DNA of 55,630 nucleotides from Thermus brockianus (GTDB lineage Bacteria; Deinococcota; Deinococci; Deinococcales; Thermaceae). The position numbers were made by a program, and so were the translations under genes. The notes beneath the pieces are model-generated. The model was given only the letters and a program-made list of their open reading frames with translations. It did no database searches and had not been told where the DNA came from. The DNA lies in contig NZ_JAKEDV010000011.1 in assembly GCF_021462505.1 (NCBI RefSeq), positions 15,503 through 71,132 of the forward strand, written 5' to 3'. This document shows positions 1-8,188 of this stretch, piece by piece (within the stretch, counting starts at the first letter, position 1; each line of letters begins with the position of its first letter).

Positions 1-233
1 CCCACGATGTCCAGAAGGGGCCTCCGGCCCACCCTCAAGGGCCTCGCCGCCTCCCGCATGGCCCGGGCCATAGCGGCGATCTCGTGGGGCCTTTCCCCCC
101 TTAGGGCCATGGCGGTGAGCACCCCCGCCGCCCGCACCGGGGAAACCTCCCCCCGCATCAGGGCCTGCATGAGGCGATAGGCCTCCTCCTCCTCCAACAC
201 CTCGCCCAGAAGCGCCTTCCGCACTACTTCCAT
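1..233 (-). CDS. trpD: Anthranilate phosphoribosyltransferase, N-terminal part
   Basis: Only the first 77 codons are in the window; the gene runs off the left edge. The product transfers phosphoribose from PRPP to anthranilate, the second step of tryptophan synthesis. The visible part matches the family's helical N-terminal domain: LLGEVLEEEEAYRLMQALM is followed by a GEVSPVRAAGVLTAMALRG stretch typical of TrpD. The start ATG lies inside the last codons of trpG, with a 10-base overlap, and the GGAGG ribosome site sits within trpG, so translation is probably coupled. It is the third gene of a trpEGD unit. The identification rests on a short segment plus gene order. Confidence 0.9.
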   Translation of the reverse strand, partial: MEVVRKALLGEVLEEEEAYRLMQALMRGEVSPVRAAGVLTAMALRGERPHEIAAMARAMREAARPLRVGRRPLLDIV

Positions 234-802
234 GGGTCCTCCAAAAAGTTCTTGAGGATGAGTTTACCCGCCTCGGTGAGGTAGCTTTCCGGGTGAAACT
301 GCACCCCGTGGGTGGGGTAGGCCCGGTGCCGAAAGCCCATCACCGTGCGCCCCCCCGCCTCCTCCACCCAGGCGTTCACCCGAAGCTCCTCGGGCACCTC
401 CACCACTACCAGGGAGTGGTAGCGGGTGGCGGGGAAGGGGCTATGGAGCCCCCGGAAGACCCCGGTGCCGTCGTGGTGGATCTCGCTCACCTTGCCGTGC
501 ATGATGAGGGGAGCCGGCACCACCTTCCCCCCGAAGGCCATGCCGATGGCCTGGTGGCCCAGGCAGACCCCGAGGATGGGGTAGCGGGGGGCGTAGCGGG
601 CGATGAGGGGCAGGGAAAGCCCCGCCTCCAACGGGGTGCAGGGCCCGGGGCTAATCAGGATGCGGTCCGGGTCCAGGGCCTCCACGTCCTCGAGGGCGAA
701 CTGGTCGTTCCGCCAGACCACGGGGCTCGCCCCAAGCTCCCCCAGGTACTGCACCAGGTTGTAGGTGAAGCTATCGTAGTTGTCCACCACCAAAACCCGC
801 AT
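224..802 (-). CDS. trpG: Anthranilate synthase component II (glutamine amidotransferase)
   Basis: This 192-residue class I glutamine amidotransferase releases ammonia from glutamine for the TrpE subunit, the first committed step of tryptophan synthesis in the cytoplasm. It begins RVLVVDNYDSFTYNLVQYLGE, the usual TrpG opening. The nucleophile Cys lies in GVCLGHQAIG (about residue 79), and the His/Glu of the triad in HPESYLT near residue 170. Length is normal for a stand-alone TrpG. Its ATG directly follows the trpE stop (TAGATG), and its end overlaps trpD, so the three genes form one translationally coupled operon. A PabA (folate) role is possible for such proteins, but position favours tryptophan. 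Confidence 0.95.
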   Translation of the reverse strand: MRVLVVDNYDSFTYNLVQYLGELGASPVVWRNDQFALEDVEALDPDRILISPGPCTPLEAGLSLPLIARYAPRYPILGVCLGHQAIGMAFGGKVVPAPLIMHGKVSEIHHDGTGVFRGLHSPFPATRYHSLVVVEVPEELRVNAWVEEAGGRTVMGFRHRAYPTHGVQFHPESYLTEAGKLILKNFLEDPWK

Positions 803-2191
803 CTAAAGCCCCTCCTCCGCCATCTCCACCGCTTTCAATAGCGCCTTGGCCTTGTTCAGGCACTCCTGGTACTCCCTCTCCGGCACGGAATCCGCCACGA
901 TCCCCGCCCCCGCCTGCACGTGCATCCGCCCGTGGGCGATGACGAAGGTGCGCAAGGTGAGGGCCACGTCCAAGACCCCATCGTAGGCCAGATAGCCGAA
1001 ACTCCCCCCGTAGGGCCCCCGGCGGTGGGGTTCCAGTTCCTCAATGATCTCCATGGCCCTAATCTTGGGGGCCCCGGAAACCGTGCCCATGGGGAGGACG
1101 CTGGCCAGGGCGTCCAAGGGGGTCTTCCCCTCCGCCAAGACCCCCTCCACCGTGGACACCAGGTGCATCACGTGGGAGTAATACTCCACGTGCAAAGGCT
1201 CCACCACCCGCACGCTGCCAAAGGCCGCCACCCGGCCGATGTCGTTGCGGGAAAGGTCCAGAAGCATCACGTGCTCCGCCCGCTCCTTTTCGTCCTGTAG
1301 AAGCTCCTCCGCAAGCCGCCGGTCCTCCTCCTCGTCCCTGCCCCGGGGCCGGGTGCCGGCGATGGGCCGGGTCACCACCTTGCGGCCATCGGAGCGCAGG
1401 AGGCTTTCGGGGCTGGCGGAAACCAGAACCACCTCCCCCAGGTCCAGATAGCCCATGTAGGGGCTTGGGTTCACGCTCCTCAGGGCCCGGTAGAGGGCAA
1501 AGGGGTGGACGGTAAGGGGGGAGGAAAGCCGTAGGGAGAGGACCACCTGGAAGATATCCCCGGCCCGGATGTACTCCAGAGCCTGCCCCACCGCCTCTAG
1601 GTACGCCGCCTCCGTCATGTCCGCCTGGAACCGGGCCCGCCCCCCGGGCCTTTCCCCCGGGACCCCGGGCAAGGGCCCCTTAAGCCGCCCCTCGGCCCAG
1701 GCTAGGCGGGCCTCCGCCTCCTCGGGGTCCACCCCCGGGGCCACCAGGTGGAGGAGGTTTTTCAGGTGGTCAAAGACCGCCACCACCTCGGGCTCCACGA
1801 AGAGGAGGTCGGGCAGGCCCAGGTCGTCGGGCTTGAGGGCGGGAAGGCGCTCGTAGTAGCGGATGAGGTCGTAGGCGGCGTACCCCACCACCCCCCCGAA
1901 GAAGGGGGGAAGGTCCGGGTGGCGCTCCAGGGGGGCGTGCACCGCCTCGTAGAGGGTGCGCAAGGGGTCTCGGGTGGGCAAGGGCTTCCCGTTTACGGTA
2001 AAGACCCCGTCCTTCAGGCGGAAGGTGCGCCTCGCCCCTACCCCCACGATGGAGAAGCGGCTTTGCCGCCCCCGTTCCACGGACTCCAGGAGGAAGCTCA
2101 CCGGGGCCTTCTCGGCGAGCTTGAGGTAGGCGGTCACGGGGGTTTCCAGGTCGGCGAGCAGGGTTTTGCGAAAGGGCCTTAGGGTCTCCAT
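803..2191 (-). CDS. trpE: Anthranilate synthase component I
   Basis: This 462-residue chorismate-binding enzyme makes anthranilate from chorismate and ammonia with TrpG. An N-terminal LLES motif (SFLLESVERG, about residues 33-42) matches the tryptophan feedback-inhibition site. The C-terminal chorismate domain shows LLDLSRNDIGRV, HVMHLVSTVEG, GTVSGAPKIRAME and AGIVADSVPEREYQE. Length is typical. The start follows a clear AGGAGGTGGG ribosome site. Upstream lies a leader peptide with two adjacent Trp codons and a terminator hairpin, so expression should follow charged tRNA-Trp as well as enzyme feedback. Nothing appears missing. Confidence 0.96.
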   Translation of the reverse strand: METLRPFRKTLLADLETPVTAYLKLAEKAPVSFLLESVERGRQSRFSIVGVGARRTFRLKDGVFTVNGKPLPTRDPLRTLYEAVHAPLERHPDLPPFFGGVVGYAAYDLIRYYERLPALKPDDLGLPDLLFVEPEVVAVFDHLKNLLHLVAPGVDPEEAEARLAWAEGRLKGPLPGVPGERPGGRARFQADMTEAAYLEAVGQALEYIRAGDIFQVVLSLRLSSPLTVHPFALYRALRSVNPSPYMGYLDLGEVVLVSASPESLLRSDGRKVVTRPIAGTRPRGRDEEEDRRLAEELLQDEKERAEHVMLLDLSRNDIGRVAAFGSVRVVEPLHVEYYSHVMHLVSTVEGVLAEGKTPLDALASVLPMGTVSGAPKIRAMEIIEELEPHRRGPYGGSFGYLAYDGVLDVALTLRTFVIAHGRMHVQAGAGIVADSVPEREYQECLNKAKALLKAVEMAEEGL

Positions 2192-2203
2192 CCCACCTCC
2201 TAC

Positions 2204-2231
2204 AAAAAGCCCCCCGGGTGTACCCCGGGGG
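2204..2231 (-). terminator. trp attenuator terminator hairpin
   Basis: On the reverse strand an 8-bp perfect stem (CCCCCGGG / CCCGGGGG, 2224-2231 with 2211-2218) closes a 5-base loop. It is followed by GC and five T residues, just upstream of the trpE ribosome site. The self-complementary CCCCGGGG at 2246-2253 can instead pair with the same sequence at 2223-2230, which would break the terminator. That is the alternative pairing expected of an attenuator. Confidence 0.8.
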
Positions 2232-2254
2232 AAAGACCGCCTCCGCCCCGGGGC

Positions 2255-2290
2255 CTAGCCGGGCCACCAGAGGACGGAGGGAAGGGTCAT
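2255..2290 (-). CDS. trpL: trp leader peptide (11 residues, two tandem Trp)
   Basis: The short frame reads MTLPSVLWWPG and then TAG. Two adjacent Trp codons in an 11-residue peptide, lying between a promoter and a terminator hairpin just ahead of trpE, are the hallmark of translation-coupled attenuation. No Shine-Dalgarno site precedes the ATG. Instead a TATCCT -10 element lies 6 bases upstream, so the leader is probably translated from a leaderless transcript. Low charged tRNA-Trp would stall the ribosome on the Trp codons and favour the antiterminator. This is inferred from sequence architecture. Confidence 0.85.
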   Translation of the reverse strand: MTLPSVLWWPG

Positions 2291-2296
2291 GCCCCA

Positions 2297-2326
2297 AGGA
2301 TAGCCCAAAGGGCCCCTTGGGGTCTA
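2297..2326 (-). promoter_or_regulatory. trp operon promoter with palindromic spacer
   Basis: The -10 is TATCCT (2297-2302) and the -35 is TAGACC (2321-2326), with an 18-base spacer. The spacer is almost filled by a near-palindrome (2305-2320; halves CCAAAGGG and CCAAGGGG differ at one base) that could be an operator or the end of the upstream P5C dehydrogenase transcript. Transcription should begin at or next to the leader ATG. Confidence 0.65.
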
Positions 2327-2331
2327 GGGGG

Positions 2332-3882
2332 CTAGAAGCGCTCGGCCACCGTCTTCATCTGCAGGAAGTGGAGGAGGTAATCGGGCCCCCCGGCCTTGGT
2401 GTCCGTGCCCGAGAGGTTGAAGCCGCCGAAGGGCTGCACCCCCACCAGGGCCCCCGTGATCTTGCGGTTGAGGTAGAGGTTCCCCACGTGGAACTCCCGC
2501 CTGGCCCTTTCCAGGTGCTCCCGCTTGCGGGAGTAGACCCCGCCCGTGAGGCCGTAGACGGTATCGTTCGCCACCTCCAGGGCCTCGCCGAAGTCCTTCA
2601 CCCGGATCACGGAGAGCACCGGGCCGAAGATCTCCTCCTGGGCGATCCTGGCCTTGGGCGGCACCTCGGTGAAGACCGTGGGGGCGATGAAGTAGCCCTC
2701 CCCCTCCAGGCGCTTACCCCCGAGGACGAGCTGGCCTTCCCCCTTGCCGATTTCAATGTAGGAAAGGATTTTCTCCTCCTGGGCCTTGGAGGCCACGGGG
2801 CCGAGGTCGGGGTTCTCCTCCGCCGGGCCCACCACCAAGCGGCTCGCCCGCGCCAAGACCCGCTCCATCAAAGGCTCAAAGGCCTTCTCCGTGACGATGA
2901 GGCGGCTTGCCGCCGAGCACTTCTGCCCCTGGAAGCCGTAGGCGGAAACCAGGATGCCCTCCGTGGCCGCCTCCAGGTCGGCGGTCTCGTCCACGATGAT
3001 GGCGTCCTTGCCGCCGAGCTCCAGGAAGACCCGCTTGATCCACCGCTGCCCAGGGGCCAGTTTGGCCGCCGCCTCCTGGATCCAAAGCCCCACCTCGAGG
3101 CTCCCCGTGAAGTTGATGAACCGGGTCCTGGGGTGCTCCACCAGGTAGGCCCCCACCTCCTTCCCTTCCCCGGGCAGGAAGTTCACCACCCCCGGGGGGA
3201 AGCCCGCCTCGTGGAAGATCTCAAAGACCTTGGCGGCGATGACCACGGTGTCCTCGGCGGGCTTGGCCACCACGGTGTTCCCCACCGCCACGGGCCCGGC
3301 GATCATCCCGGTGAAGATGGCGATGGGGAAGTTCCAGGGGGCGATGACCACCCCGGCCCCCAAGGGGATGTAGAAGCTCTCGTTGTCCTCCCCAGGGTAG
3401 GGCACCACCTCCACGGAGGGGTACTTGTACTTGAGGGCCTGGCGGGCGTAGTACTCCAGGAAGTCAATGGCCTCCGCCACCTCGGCGCTGGCCTCCACCC
3501 AGTTCTTGCCGATCTCGTAGACCAAGGTGGCCTCCAGTTCCCGCCTGCGCCTTTTCATGAGGGCGGCGGCCTTGAGGAGGAGGCGGCTCCGGTCCTCCTG
3601 GGGCCAGTCCTTCCAGGCGCGGAAGGCCCGCCAGGCGGCCTCGAGGGCAGCCTCCGCCTCCGCCCGCCCCGCCTTGGCGGTGCTCCCCACCACCTCGCTC
3701 GGGGCCGAGGGGTTTAGGGAGAGGATCCTCGCCGGGGTGTCCACCCAAGCCCCGTCAATGTAGAGGCCCCAGTGGCGGCCAAACTCGGCCCGGACCCGCT
3801 TTAGGGCCTCCTTCATCTCCCGCTTGGCTTCCTCGGTCTGGAAGGTTTCTATGGGTTGGTTGCGGAAAGGCTCCACCGTCAT
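2332..3882 (-). CDS. L-glutamate gamma-semialdehyde (P5C) dehydrogenase
   Basis: This 516-residue NAD-dependent aldehyde dehydrogenase oxidises glutamate semialdehyde, in equilibrium with pyrroline-5-carboxylate, to glutamate: the second step of proline breakdown. It is close to the well-studied T. thermophilus enzyme throughout. Visible family features are [11 protein letters not shown] in the nucleotide-binding domain, the general-base Glu in [10 protein letters not shown], the catalytic Cys in [13 protein letters not shown], and [12 protein letters not shown] near the end. From memory the T. thermophilus protein has ETGGKD where this has ELGGKD, so the strain is probably another Thermus species. 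The gene follows proline dehydrogenase by 11 bases and has an AAGGAGG ribosome site. It is often named rocA or pruA. Confidence 0.95.
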   Translation of the reverse strand: MTVEPFRNQPIETFQTEEAKREMKEALKRVRAEFGRHWGLYIDGAWVDTPARILSLNPSAPSEVVGSTAKAGRAEAEAALEAAWRAFRAWKDWPQEDRSRLLLKAAALMKRRRRELEATLVYEIGKNWVEASAEVAEAIDFLEYYARQALKYKYPSVEVVPYPGEDNESFYIPLGAGVVIAPWNFPIAIFTGMIAGPVAVGNTVVAKPAEDTVVIAAKVFEIFHEAGFPPGVVNFLPGEGKEVGAYLVEHPRTRFINFTGSLEVGLWIQEAAAKLAPGQRWIKRVFLELGGKDAIIVDETADLEAATEGILVSAYGFQGQKCSAASRLIVTEKAFEPLMERVLARASRLVVGPAEENPDLGPVASKAQEEKILSYIEIGKGEGQLVLGGKRLEGEGYFIAPTVFTEVPPKARIAQEEIFGPVLSVIRVKDFGEALEVANDTVYGLTGGVYSRKREHLERARREFHVGNLYLNRKITGALVGVQPFGGFNLSGTDTKAGGPDYLLHFLQMKTVAERF

Positions 3883-3893
3883 GGCTTCCTCCT

Positions 3894-4817
3894 TTAGCCT
3901 CCCAAGAGGCTCCTTAGCACCAAGAAGAGGTTCTCCGGCCTCTCGGCGATGCGCCGGCTTAGGTAGGGGTACCAGTCCTTCCCGTAGGGCACGTAGGCCC
4001 GCACGGTATAGCCCTCCTGGGCCAGGCGCCGCTGCGCCTCCGGGCGCACCCCGTAGAGGAGCTGGAACTCAAAGGCGGTCCTGGGGATACCGAAGGCCTC
4101 GGTGTAGCGCTTCACCTCGGCGATGAGCCTGGGGTCGTGGGTGGCGAAGGCCACGTATAGCCCCTCCCTTAGGGCGAGCTTCCCCAGGTGCAGGTACTCG
4201 GCGTCAATGAGGCGCTTGTCCTGGAAGGCCACCTCCTTGGGCTCCCGGTAGGCTCCTTTGACAAGGCGCAGGTTGGGGCGGTAGGGCAGGAGGTCCCAAA
4301 GGTCCTTCTCCGTGCGGAAAAGGTAGCTTTGGAGCACAACCCCCACCCCGCTAAACCCCTCCTCCCTTAAGGCCTTGTAGAGGCGCAAGGTGGCCTCCAC
4401 CCGGGGGGAGTCCTCCATGTCCAGGCGGACGAAGACCCCTTTGGGCTCCGCTTCCCGCAGGATGCCCCTTAGAAGCTCCAGGGCGAGGCCCTCCGAAAGG
4501 TCCAGGCCGAGCTGCGTGGGCTTGACGGAAACGTACTTGGGCCAGGGCTTTTCGGCAAGGGCCCGGACCAGGCCCAGAATCCCCTCCTGGAAGGCCCGGG
4601 CCTCCTCCTCCGAGCGCACCATCTCGCCCAAGAGGTCCAGGATGGCGTGGACCCCTTGGGCCTCGAGGGCCTCCGCCACCTCAAGCGCCTCCTCCAGGGT
4701 CTCCCCCGCCACATAGCGGCGCACCAGGCTTCTCGCCCGCCCCTTGATGAGGGCCTCCACCCGGGGGTTTCCCGCCACGGAGAGCACCGTCTGCCGATAG
4801 ATGAGGTCCAGGTTCAT
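3894..4817 (-). CDS. Proline dehydrogenase (monofunctional PutA-type)
   Basis: This 307-residue FAD enzyme oxidises proline to pyrroline-5-carboxylate and passes electrons to the membrane quinone pool. Length equals that of the structurally known Thermus enzyme. The C-terminal signature [22 protein letters not shown] carries the paired Arg residues that bind the substrate carboxylate, and the barrel strand [10 protein letters not shown] is typical. The ATG overlaps the stop of the upstream regulator (ATGA), and the next gene is P5C dehydrogenase, so the three form a proline-use operon. In many bacteria these two enzymes are fused as PutA; here they are separate proteins. Confidence 0.95.
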   Translation of the reverse strand: MNLDLIYRQTVLSVAGNPRVEALIKGRARSLVRRYVAGETLEEALEVAEALEAQGVHAILDLLGEMVRSEEEARAFQEGILGLVRALAEKPWPKYVSVKPTQLGLDLSEGLALELLRGILREAEPKGVFVRLDMEDSPRVEATLRLYKALREEGFSGVGVVLQSYLFRTEKDLWDLLPYRPNLRLVKGAYREPKEVAFQDKRLIDAEYLHLGKLALREGLYVAFATHDPRLIAEVKRYTEAFGIPRTAFEFQLLYGVRPEAQRRLAQEGYTVRAYVPYGKDWYPYLSRRIAERPENLFLVLRSLLGG

Positions 4818-5476
4818 ACGCCTCCTTTCCGAAGCTTCGCCACCACCAGGTCGCGGAAGCGGTACACGTGGGCCTCCACCGCCCGCTTGGCGCCTTCGGG
4901 GTCCTTCCGCCTCAGGGCCGAGAGGATGGCCCGGTGCTCCCGCCTTGTGGCCTCGTCCTGGGAAAGGGTGGGGAGGGCGCTCCGGGCCAGGGCCAGTGTG
5001 GAGAGCAGGTCCTCGTAAAGCCGGTACAGGGTCCGGTTCCCGGAAAGGCGCACCAAGGCCCGATGGAACTCCAAATCCCGGCGCATCTGCTCGGGGTAGT
5101 CCTCGGGGAGGGCCTCGTCAATGGCCCGGAGGCTTTCTTCCAGGGCATCCAGCTCCCAAGGCGCGGCCCGTAGGGCCGCTTCCCGCGCTGCCTCCCCCTC
5201 CAGAAGGGCCCGCACCCCGTAGACCTCCTCCACCTCCTCCGGGGTGAAGGCCTTGACCCTCGCCCCCTTGCCCGGCACCAGCTCTACAAGGCCCTCCTCG
5301 GCGAGACGCATCAGGGCCTCCCGCACCGGGGTGCGGGAAACCCCGAGCTCCTGGGCCAGAAGGGGCTCGGAAAGCCTTTCCCCAGGGGCGAAACGCCCGG
5401 AGAGGAGGAGGTCTTTGAGGTGGCTGTAGACCGCCTCGCGCACCTGGTTGGGTCGGCGGAAGCCCAAGGTCTGCAT
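4814..5476 (-). CDS. GntR-family regulator, FCD (FadR) subfamily
   Basis: This is a 220-residue repressor-type protein. An N-terminal winged helix (about residues 8-75) shows [26 protein letters not shown] and [22 protein letters not shown], classic GntR. A helical FCD effector domain follows ([41 protein letters not shown]). An ATG 33 bases upstream is possible. The ATG at 5476 is preferred because the promoter and a TGTATACA palindrome lie immediately before it, leaving no room for a longer transcript. Its stop overlaps proline dehydrogenase, so it probably controls proline catabolism and itself; proline or a derivative as ligand is inference. Confidence 0.9.
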   Translation of the reverse strand: MQTLGFRRPNQVREAVYSHLKDLLLSGRFAPGERLSEPLLAQELGVSRTPVREALMRLAEEGLVELVPGKGARVKAFTPEEVEEVYGVRALLEGEAAREAALRAAPWELDALEESLRAIDEALPEDYPEQMRRDLEFHRALVRLSGNRTLYRLYEDLLSTLALARSALPTLSQDEATRREHRAILSALRRKDPEGAKRAVEAHVYRFRDLVVAKLRKGGV

Positions 5477-5478
5477 CC

Positions 5479-5513
5479 TGTATACAATATAGGGGACCCA
5501 GGGCCACAATCAA
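5479..5513 (-). promoter_or_regulatory. Promoter and probable GntR operator of the proline operon
   Basis: The -35 is TTGATT (5508-5513), the spacer 16 bases and the -10 TATATT (5486-5491). The perfect palindrome TGTATACA (5479-5486) lies between the -10 and the start codon and resembles FadR/FCD-type GntR sites (TTGTATACAA). A bound regulator would cover the transcription start, consistent with autorepression. Confidence 0.7.
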
Positions 5514-5554
5514 GGGCGGGGTTTCCCCCGCCCCCGGCCCTAGGCTGGATCGGC

Positions 5555-6370
5555 CTAACGGACCCGCGCCTCTATGGCAAAACCGCTCACCTCCGTAACC
5601 TCCAAGGGAAGAAGCCGAAGGCCCTCTAAAAGCGCCGCAAGCTCGTCCACGGACCCCTGGAAAACCACCTCGGCCTCGAGGACGCCGTTGGCGAAGCTCT
5701 TGCGCTCCGCCGAAACCACACCCTTTTGGGCTCCCAGTTCCCTTAGCAACACCGAAGCGTCCGTAAAGCTCTTAAGGCCGGTCACCGTCAGGCGGACCAC
5801 GGGGCTAGCCCCGGCGGCAGCGAAGTTCTGCTTGCGCAATTCCTGCCCCACCTGCTTGCCCAGGTTGCGCAGGGCCGCAAAGGCCGCTTCCCGCTCAGAG
5901 GTGCCTGTCCCCGTCTGCGAAGGGCTCCAACTCCCCACCACCTGGCCCGTGCTGGCCATCACCAACCGCACGTCCGCCGTGGCCTTATAGGTGTAGAAGG
6001 TGGCCACGTTGGTGCGGGTGGCCAGGACGCGGGAGGTGAAGACGCGGCTCACCACCACGGCATCGGCCTTAAAGTTGGTGGCCAGGGTAATGGCTGCCAA
6101 AGCATCCCCCTGCACCAAGCGGGTGAGGAGCTGGCGGTCCGCTACCTTTTGCACCTGCGCAGCGTCCAGCACCCGAAACCCCCCCTGGAGAAGCTCCTCC
6201 CGCAAGGCCGCCTCGTAAAGACCCGCCTCTTCATCCCACCAGTACTCTCCCTGGCTCACCAGGATTAGGGTTTTGGGCCCTTGGCCAAGGGTGACCCCTA
6301 GAACAAGGGGGATCAGGAGAAGAACGAAGCGCCTAAGGCTGCTGCTGGTAAGGCTTCCCATCCGGAGCAT
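5555..6370 (-). CDS. Exported protein, partner of the CsgG-like lipoprotein
   Basis: I do not recognise a specific family. The 271-residue product has a signal peptide (RRFVLLLIPLVLGVTLGQG, about residues 13-31). A first domain (about 33-170: TLILVSQGEYWWDE, ALREELLQGGFRVLDAAQV, KADAVVVSRVF, ADVRLVMASTGQVVGSW) resembles in layout the periplasmic fold of CsgG/FlgT-type proteins. A C-terminal domain of about 85 residues has alternating strands (VVRLTVTGLKSFTDASVLLRELG). The start overlaps the upstream lipoprotein gene by 38 bases; a second ATG lies 9 bases inside. The two genes are co-transcribed, so the proteins may act together at the envelope. No catalytic motif is seen. Confidence 0.7.
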   Translation of the reverse strand: MLRMGSLTSSSLRRFVLLLIPLVLGVTLGQGPKTLILVSQGEYWWDEEAGLYEAALREELLQGGFRVLDAAQVQKVADRQLLTRLVQGDALAAITLATNFKADAVVVSRVFTSRVLATRTNVATFYTYKATADVRLVMASTGQVVGSWSPSQTGTGTSEREAAFAALRNLGKQVGQELRKQNFAAAGASPVVRLTVTGLKSFTDASVLLRELGAQKGVVSAERKSFANGVLEAEVVFQGSVDELAALLEGLRLLPLEVTEVSGFAIEARVR

Positions 6371-7058
6371 ACTTGAAGTAACTCCTAGGCGTGCGCTTGA
6401 TGATCTCCTCCACCGCCTTGGAGGTCATCACAGCCAACGCCTTACCCATGGGGGTCTTCTCGTATTGCTTCAACCCACCCACAAGGGCAGCCCCCGGCCC
6501 CAGAATGCCTAGGAGCCCCCCGTAGTCCACATCCGTAGCCTCCCCCTCCACGCGGAAAGCGGAAATGATGGCGCCGCTTTGGGCATCCACGATGCGCATA
6601 TCCACCGCCACGTAAGAGCGCTTCTGCCCCCCGCCAAAGGCACCCAGGAGGCCTCCCAAAATCCCTCCGCCCCCTCCCCGGGTACCACCGGCATCGGGCT
6701 CAAAGGCTGTAATGGAGCCTACAACCAGAAGCTCAGCCCCCTGGAGGTTGAGGGGTTTACCCCCGAGGTAAGCCTCCTGTTGGATCTGCGCCAACACAGA
6801 ACGGTCGTAAAGGATGAAGTGGTTGGTGTTGATGAGGGCGGTCATCAAAAGCTCCGAAATGGAAGCCCCCACCCCCGCAGGGCACTGGGCAGCAGCGCAG
6901 ATAAAGTTGGCCACCACCGCCTTAGCCCGTGGCCCCGTGTAGTTGGCATAGGGGTTTTCCCCCTCCAAACCCGAAGAGGTCTTGGTGGTCACGCTGGGGG
7001 CACACGCTGTCAAAGACGCCAATAGGGCAAGAGCAAGCAGAGCAAAGCTTTTTCTCAT
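6333..7058 (-). CDS. CsgG-family lipoprotein
   Basis: This 241-residue lipoprotein has signal MRKSFALLALALLASLTAC, with lipobox LTAC and the lipidated Cys at residue 19. The body matches the CsgG/HfaB fold: VVANFICA, SELLMTALINTNHFILYDRSVLAQIQQE, GAELLVVGSITAFEP, a Gly-rich segment (GGGGGILGGLLGAFGGG), then VAVDMRIVDAQSGAIISAFR. In curli systems CsgG forms an outer-membrane channel; many relatives only assemble at the membrane and have no known cargo. The start at 7058 is chosen for its GAGGTGA ribosome site and a proper signal peptide; an upstream ATG lacks both. No curli subunit gene lies nearby, so the role is open. Confidence 0.85.
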   Translation of the reverse strand: MRKSFALLALALLASLTACAPSVTTKTSSGLEGENPYANYTGPRAKAVVANFICAAAQCPAGVGASISELLMTALINTNHFILYDRSVLAQIQQEAYLGGKPLNLQGAELLVVGSITAFEPDAGGTRGGGGGILGGLLGAFGGGQKRSYVAVDMRIVDAQSGAIISAFRVEGEATDVDYGGLLGILGPGAALVGGLKQYEKTPMGKALAVMTSKAVEEIIKRTPRSYFKYAPDGKPYQQQP

Positions 7059-7109
7059 AGGTTTCACCTCACTTCTAGGCACCTAAGGGGTCTCTAGGCG
7101 CCCGATCCT

Positions 7110-7139
7110 AACTTATTGCCACGGAACAAATAGGGTCAA
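7110..7139 (-). promoter_or_regulatory. Promoter of the CsgG-like pair
   Basis: The -35 is TTGACC (7134-7139), the spacer 18 bases and the -10 TAAGTT (7110-7115). It leaves an untranslated leader of about 45 bases carrying the GAGGTGA ribosome site. A small inverted repeat, GTGCAAATGCAC, lies just upstream at 7140-7151. Confidence 0.6.
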
Positions 7140-7178
7140 GTGCAAATGCACGCGGCTTACAACTGCCTGAGGCTAAGC

Positions 7179-8081
7179 TTAAGGGTTTTTCCCCCTATGG
7201 CTTAACCAGGCCTTGAGCCCGCTCCCCATCCGCTTCCACCAGGGCCCAAACCGGGCCCCGTAGCTTCGGGCCGCCTCCTCGGGGGATAGCTCCACCCCAA
7301 GTTCCTGGGCCAGGAAGTACCGGTGGTCCATGATCCAGAGGTAGAGGTCCGCCCCCGTGCGCCCAGGGAACTCCGCCAGGAGCCCAAGCTTCCGGATGGC
7401 CTCTAGGGTTGGCCTATAGAGGTTTTGGTACCAGTCCACCACCGCCTCCTCCCACGGGATCTCCCGGCCCTCCTCGAGGCCCCGGAAATACCGCCGGGTG
7501 GCGATGTGGTCCAGGAGGATGTCATAGCGGCCCAGGGTGGAAAAGAGGATGTCTTCCGCCTCGGGCACGAGCGCTTTCAGGCGGGTCTTCTCTAGGAAGT
7601 TGGCATACTCCGCCTTCAGGATCAGGTCCTTCAAGGTGTCCTTGGCCTCCACGGGCACGGGGACATCCAGGGCGATCACGTAGGCGTCTATGTACTTCTG
7701 CCCCGTGGCCTTGGCCAGGGCCACCCGGTGGTTGCCGTCCTTGACAAAGTAGACCTCCCCCACCTGGTAGACCTCTATGGGGGGAAACTCGTACCCCTCT
7801 AGCTGCAAGGCCCTAAGCCGCTTCCAGCGTTCCAGGGTGTGCGGGGTCTTGGGCAGGAAACGGCGGTCAAAGTCCTCGTAGCGGTCCACCGAGCCCACCA
7901 CCTTGTCCACTTCAATGGTCTTTAGCCCCAGGTGGTGCTCCCCCTTGGGCCTGAGCGCCAGGACCTGGTGGAAGGGCAAAAGCTCCGAGGGTTCCCCCCG
8001 GAAGCGGTCCAGGAGTTCTAAAAGCCTAGCCCGGCGCTCTAGGCGCTCCGCCTCGGTTTCCGCCTGTAGGAAGCCCCGCAT
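7179..8081 (-). CDS. ParB-like (ParB/Srx fold) protein of unknown role
   Basis: This soluble protein of about 300 residues carries the ParB/sulfiredoxin-type core: a conserved LKTIEVDKVVGSVDRYEDFD region, then EFPPIEVYQVGEVYFVKDGNHRVALAKATG, where DGNHR is the family signature that binds nucleotide in ParB relatives. The C-terminal half is helical, with FRGLEEGREIPWEEAVVDWYQNLYRP and a DLYLWIMDHRYFL stretch. No helix-turn-helix is obvious, so plasmid-type partition is unlikely. The frame stays open to 8159 without an ATG; the ATG at 8081 is chosen. It is transcribed divergently from kbl. Function unknown. Confidence 0.75.
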   Translation of the reverse strand: MRGFLQAETEAERLERRARLLELLDRFRGEPSELLPFHQVLALRPKGEHHLGLKTIEVDKVVGSVDRYEDFDRRFLPKTPHTLERWKRLRALQLEGYEFPPIEVYQVGEVYFVKDGNHRVALAKATGQKYIDAYVIALDVPVPVEAKDTLKDLILKAEYANFLEKTRLKALVPEAEDILFSTLGRYDILLDHIATRRYFRGLEEGREIPWEEAVVDWYQNLYRPTLEAIRKLGLLAEFPGRTGADLYLWIMDHRYFLAQELGVELSPEEAARSYGARFGPWWKRMGSGLKAWLSHRGKNP

Positions 8082-8152
8082 GGAACCGCTACCACCCCTT
8101 CCCTTAGGGTAGCCCCTTCGGGTCAGAAGAAGGTGAAGAAAGGACCAAGGCC

Positions 8153-8182
8153 TGGACAAAGGCGAAACCCAAGGGGTTAGAT
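8153..8182 (+). promoter_or_regulatory. kbl promoter (leaderless type)
   Basis: The -35 TGGACA (8153-8158) matches the consensus at 5 of 6 positions. The spacer is 18 bases and the -10 TTAGAT (8177-8182) ends 6 bases before the kbl ATG. No Shine-Dalgarno site is present. Confidence 0.55.
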
Positions 8183-8188
8183 AGGGGC

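Noticed and set aside
2218..3717. 499-codon forward frame opposite the P5C dehydrogenase gene
   Set aside because: Composition is His, Gly, Leu and Pro rich with no family features, and the opposite strand encodes a well-conserved enzyme.
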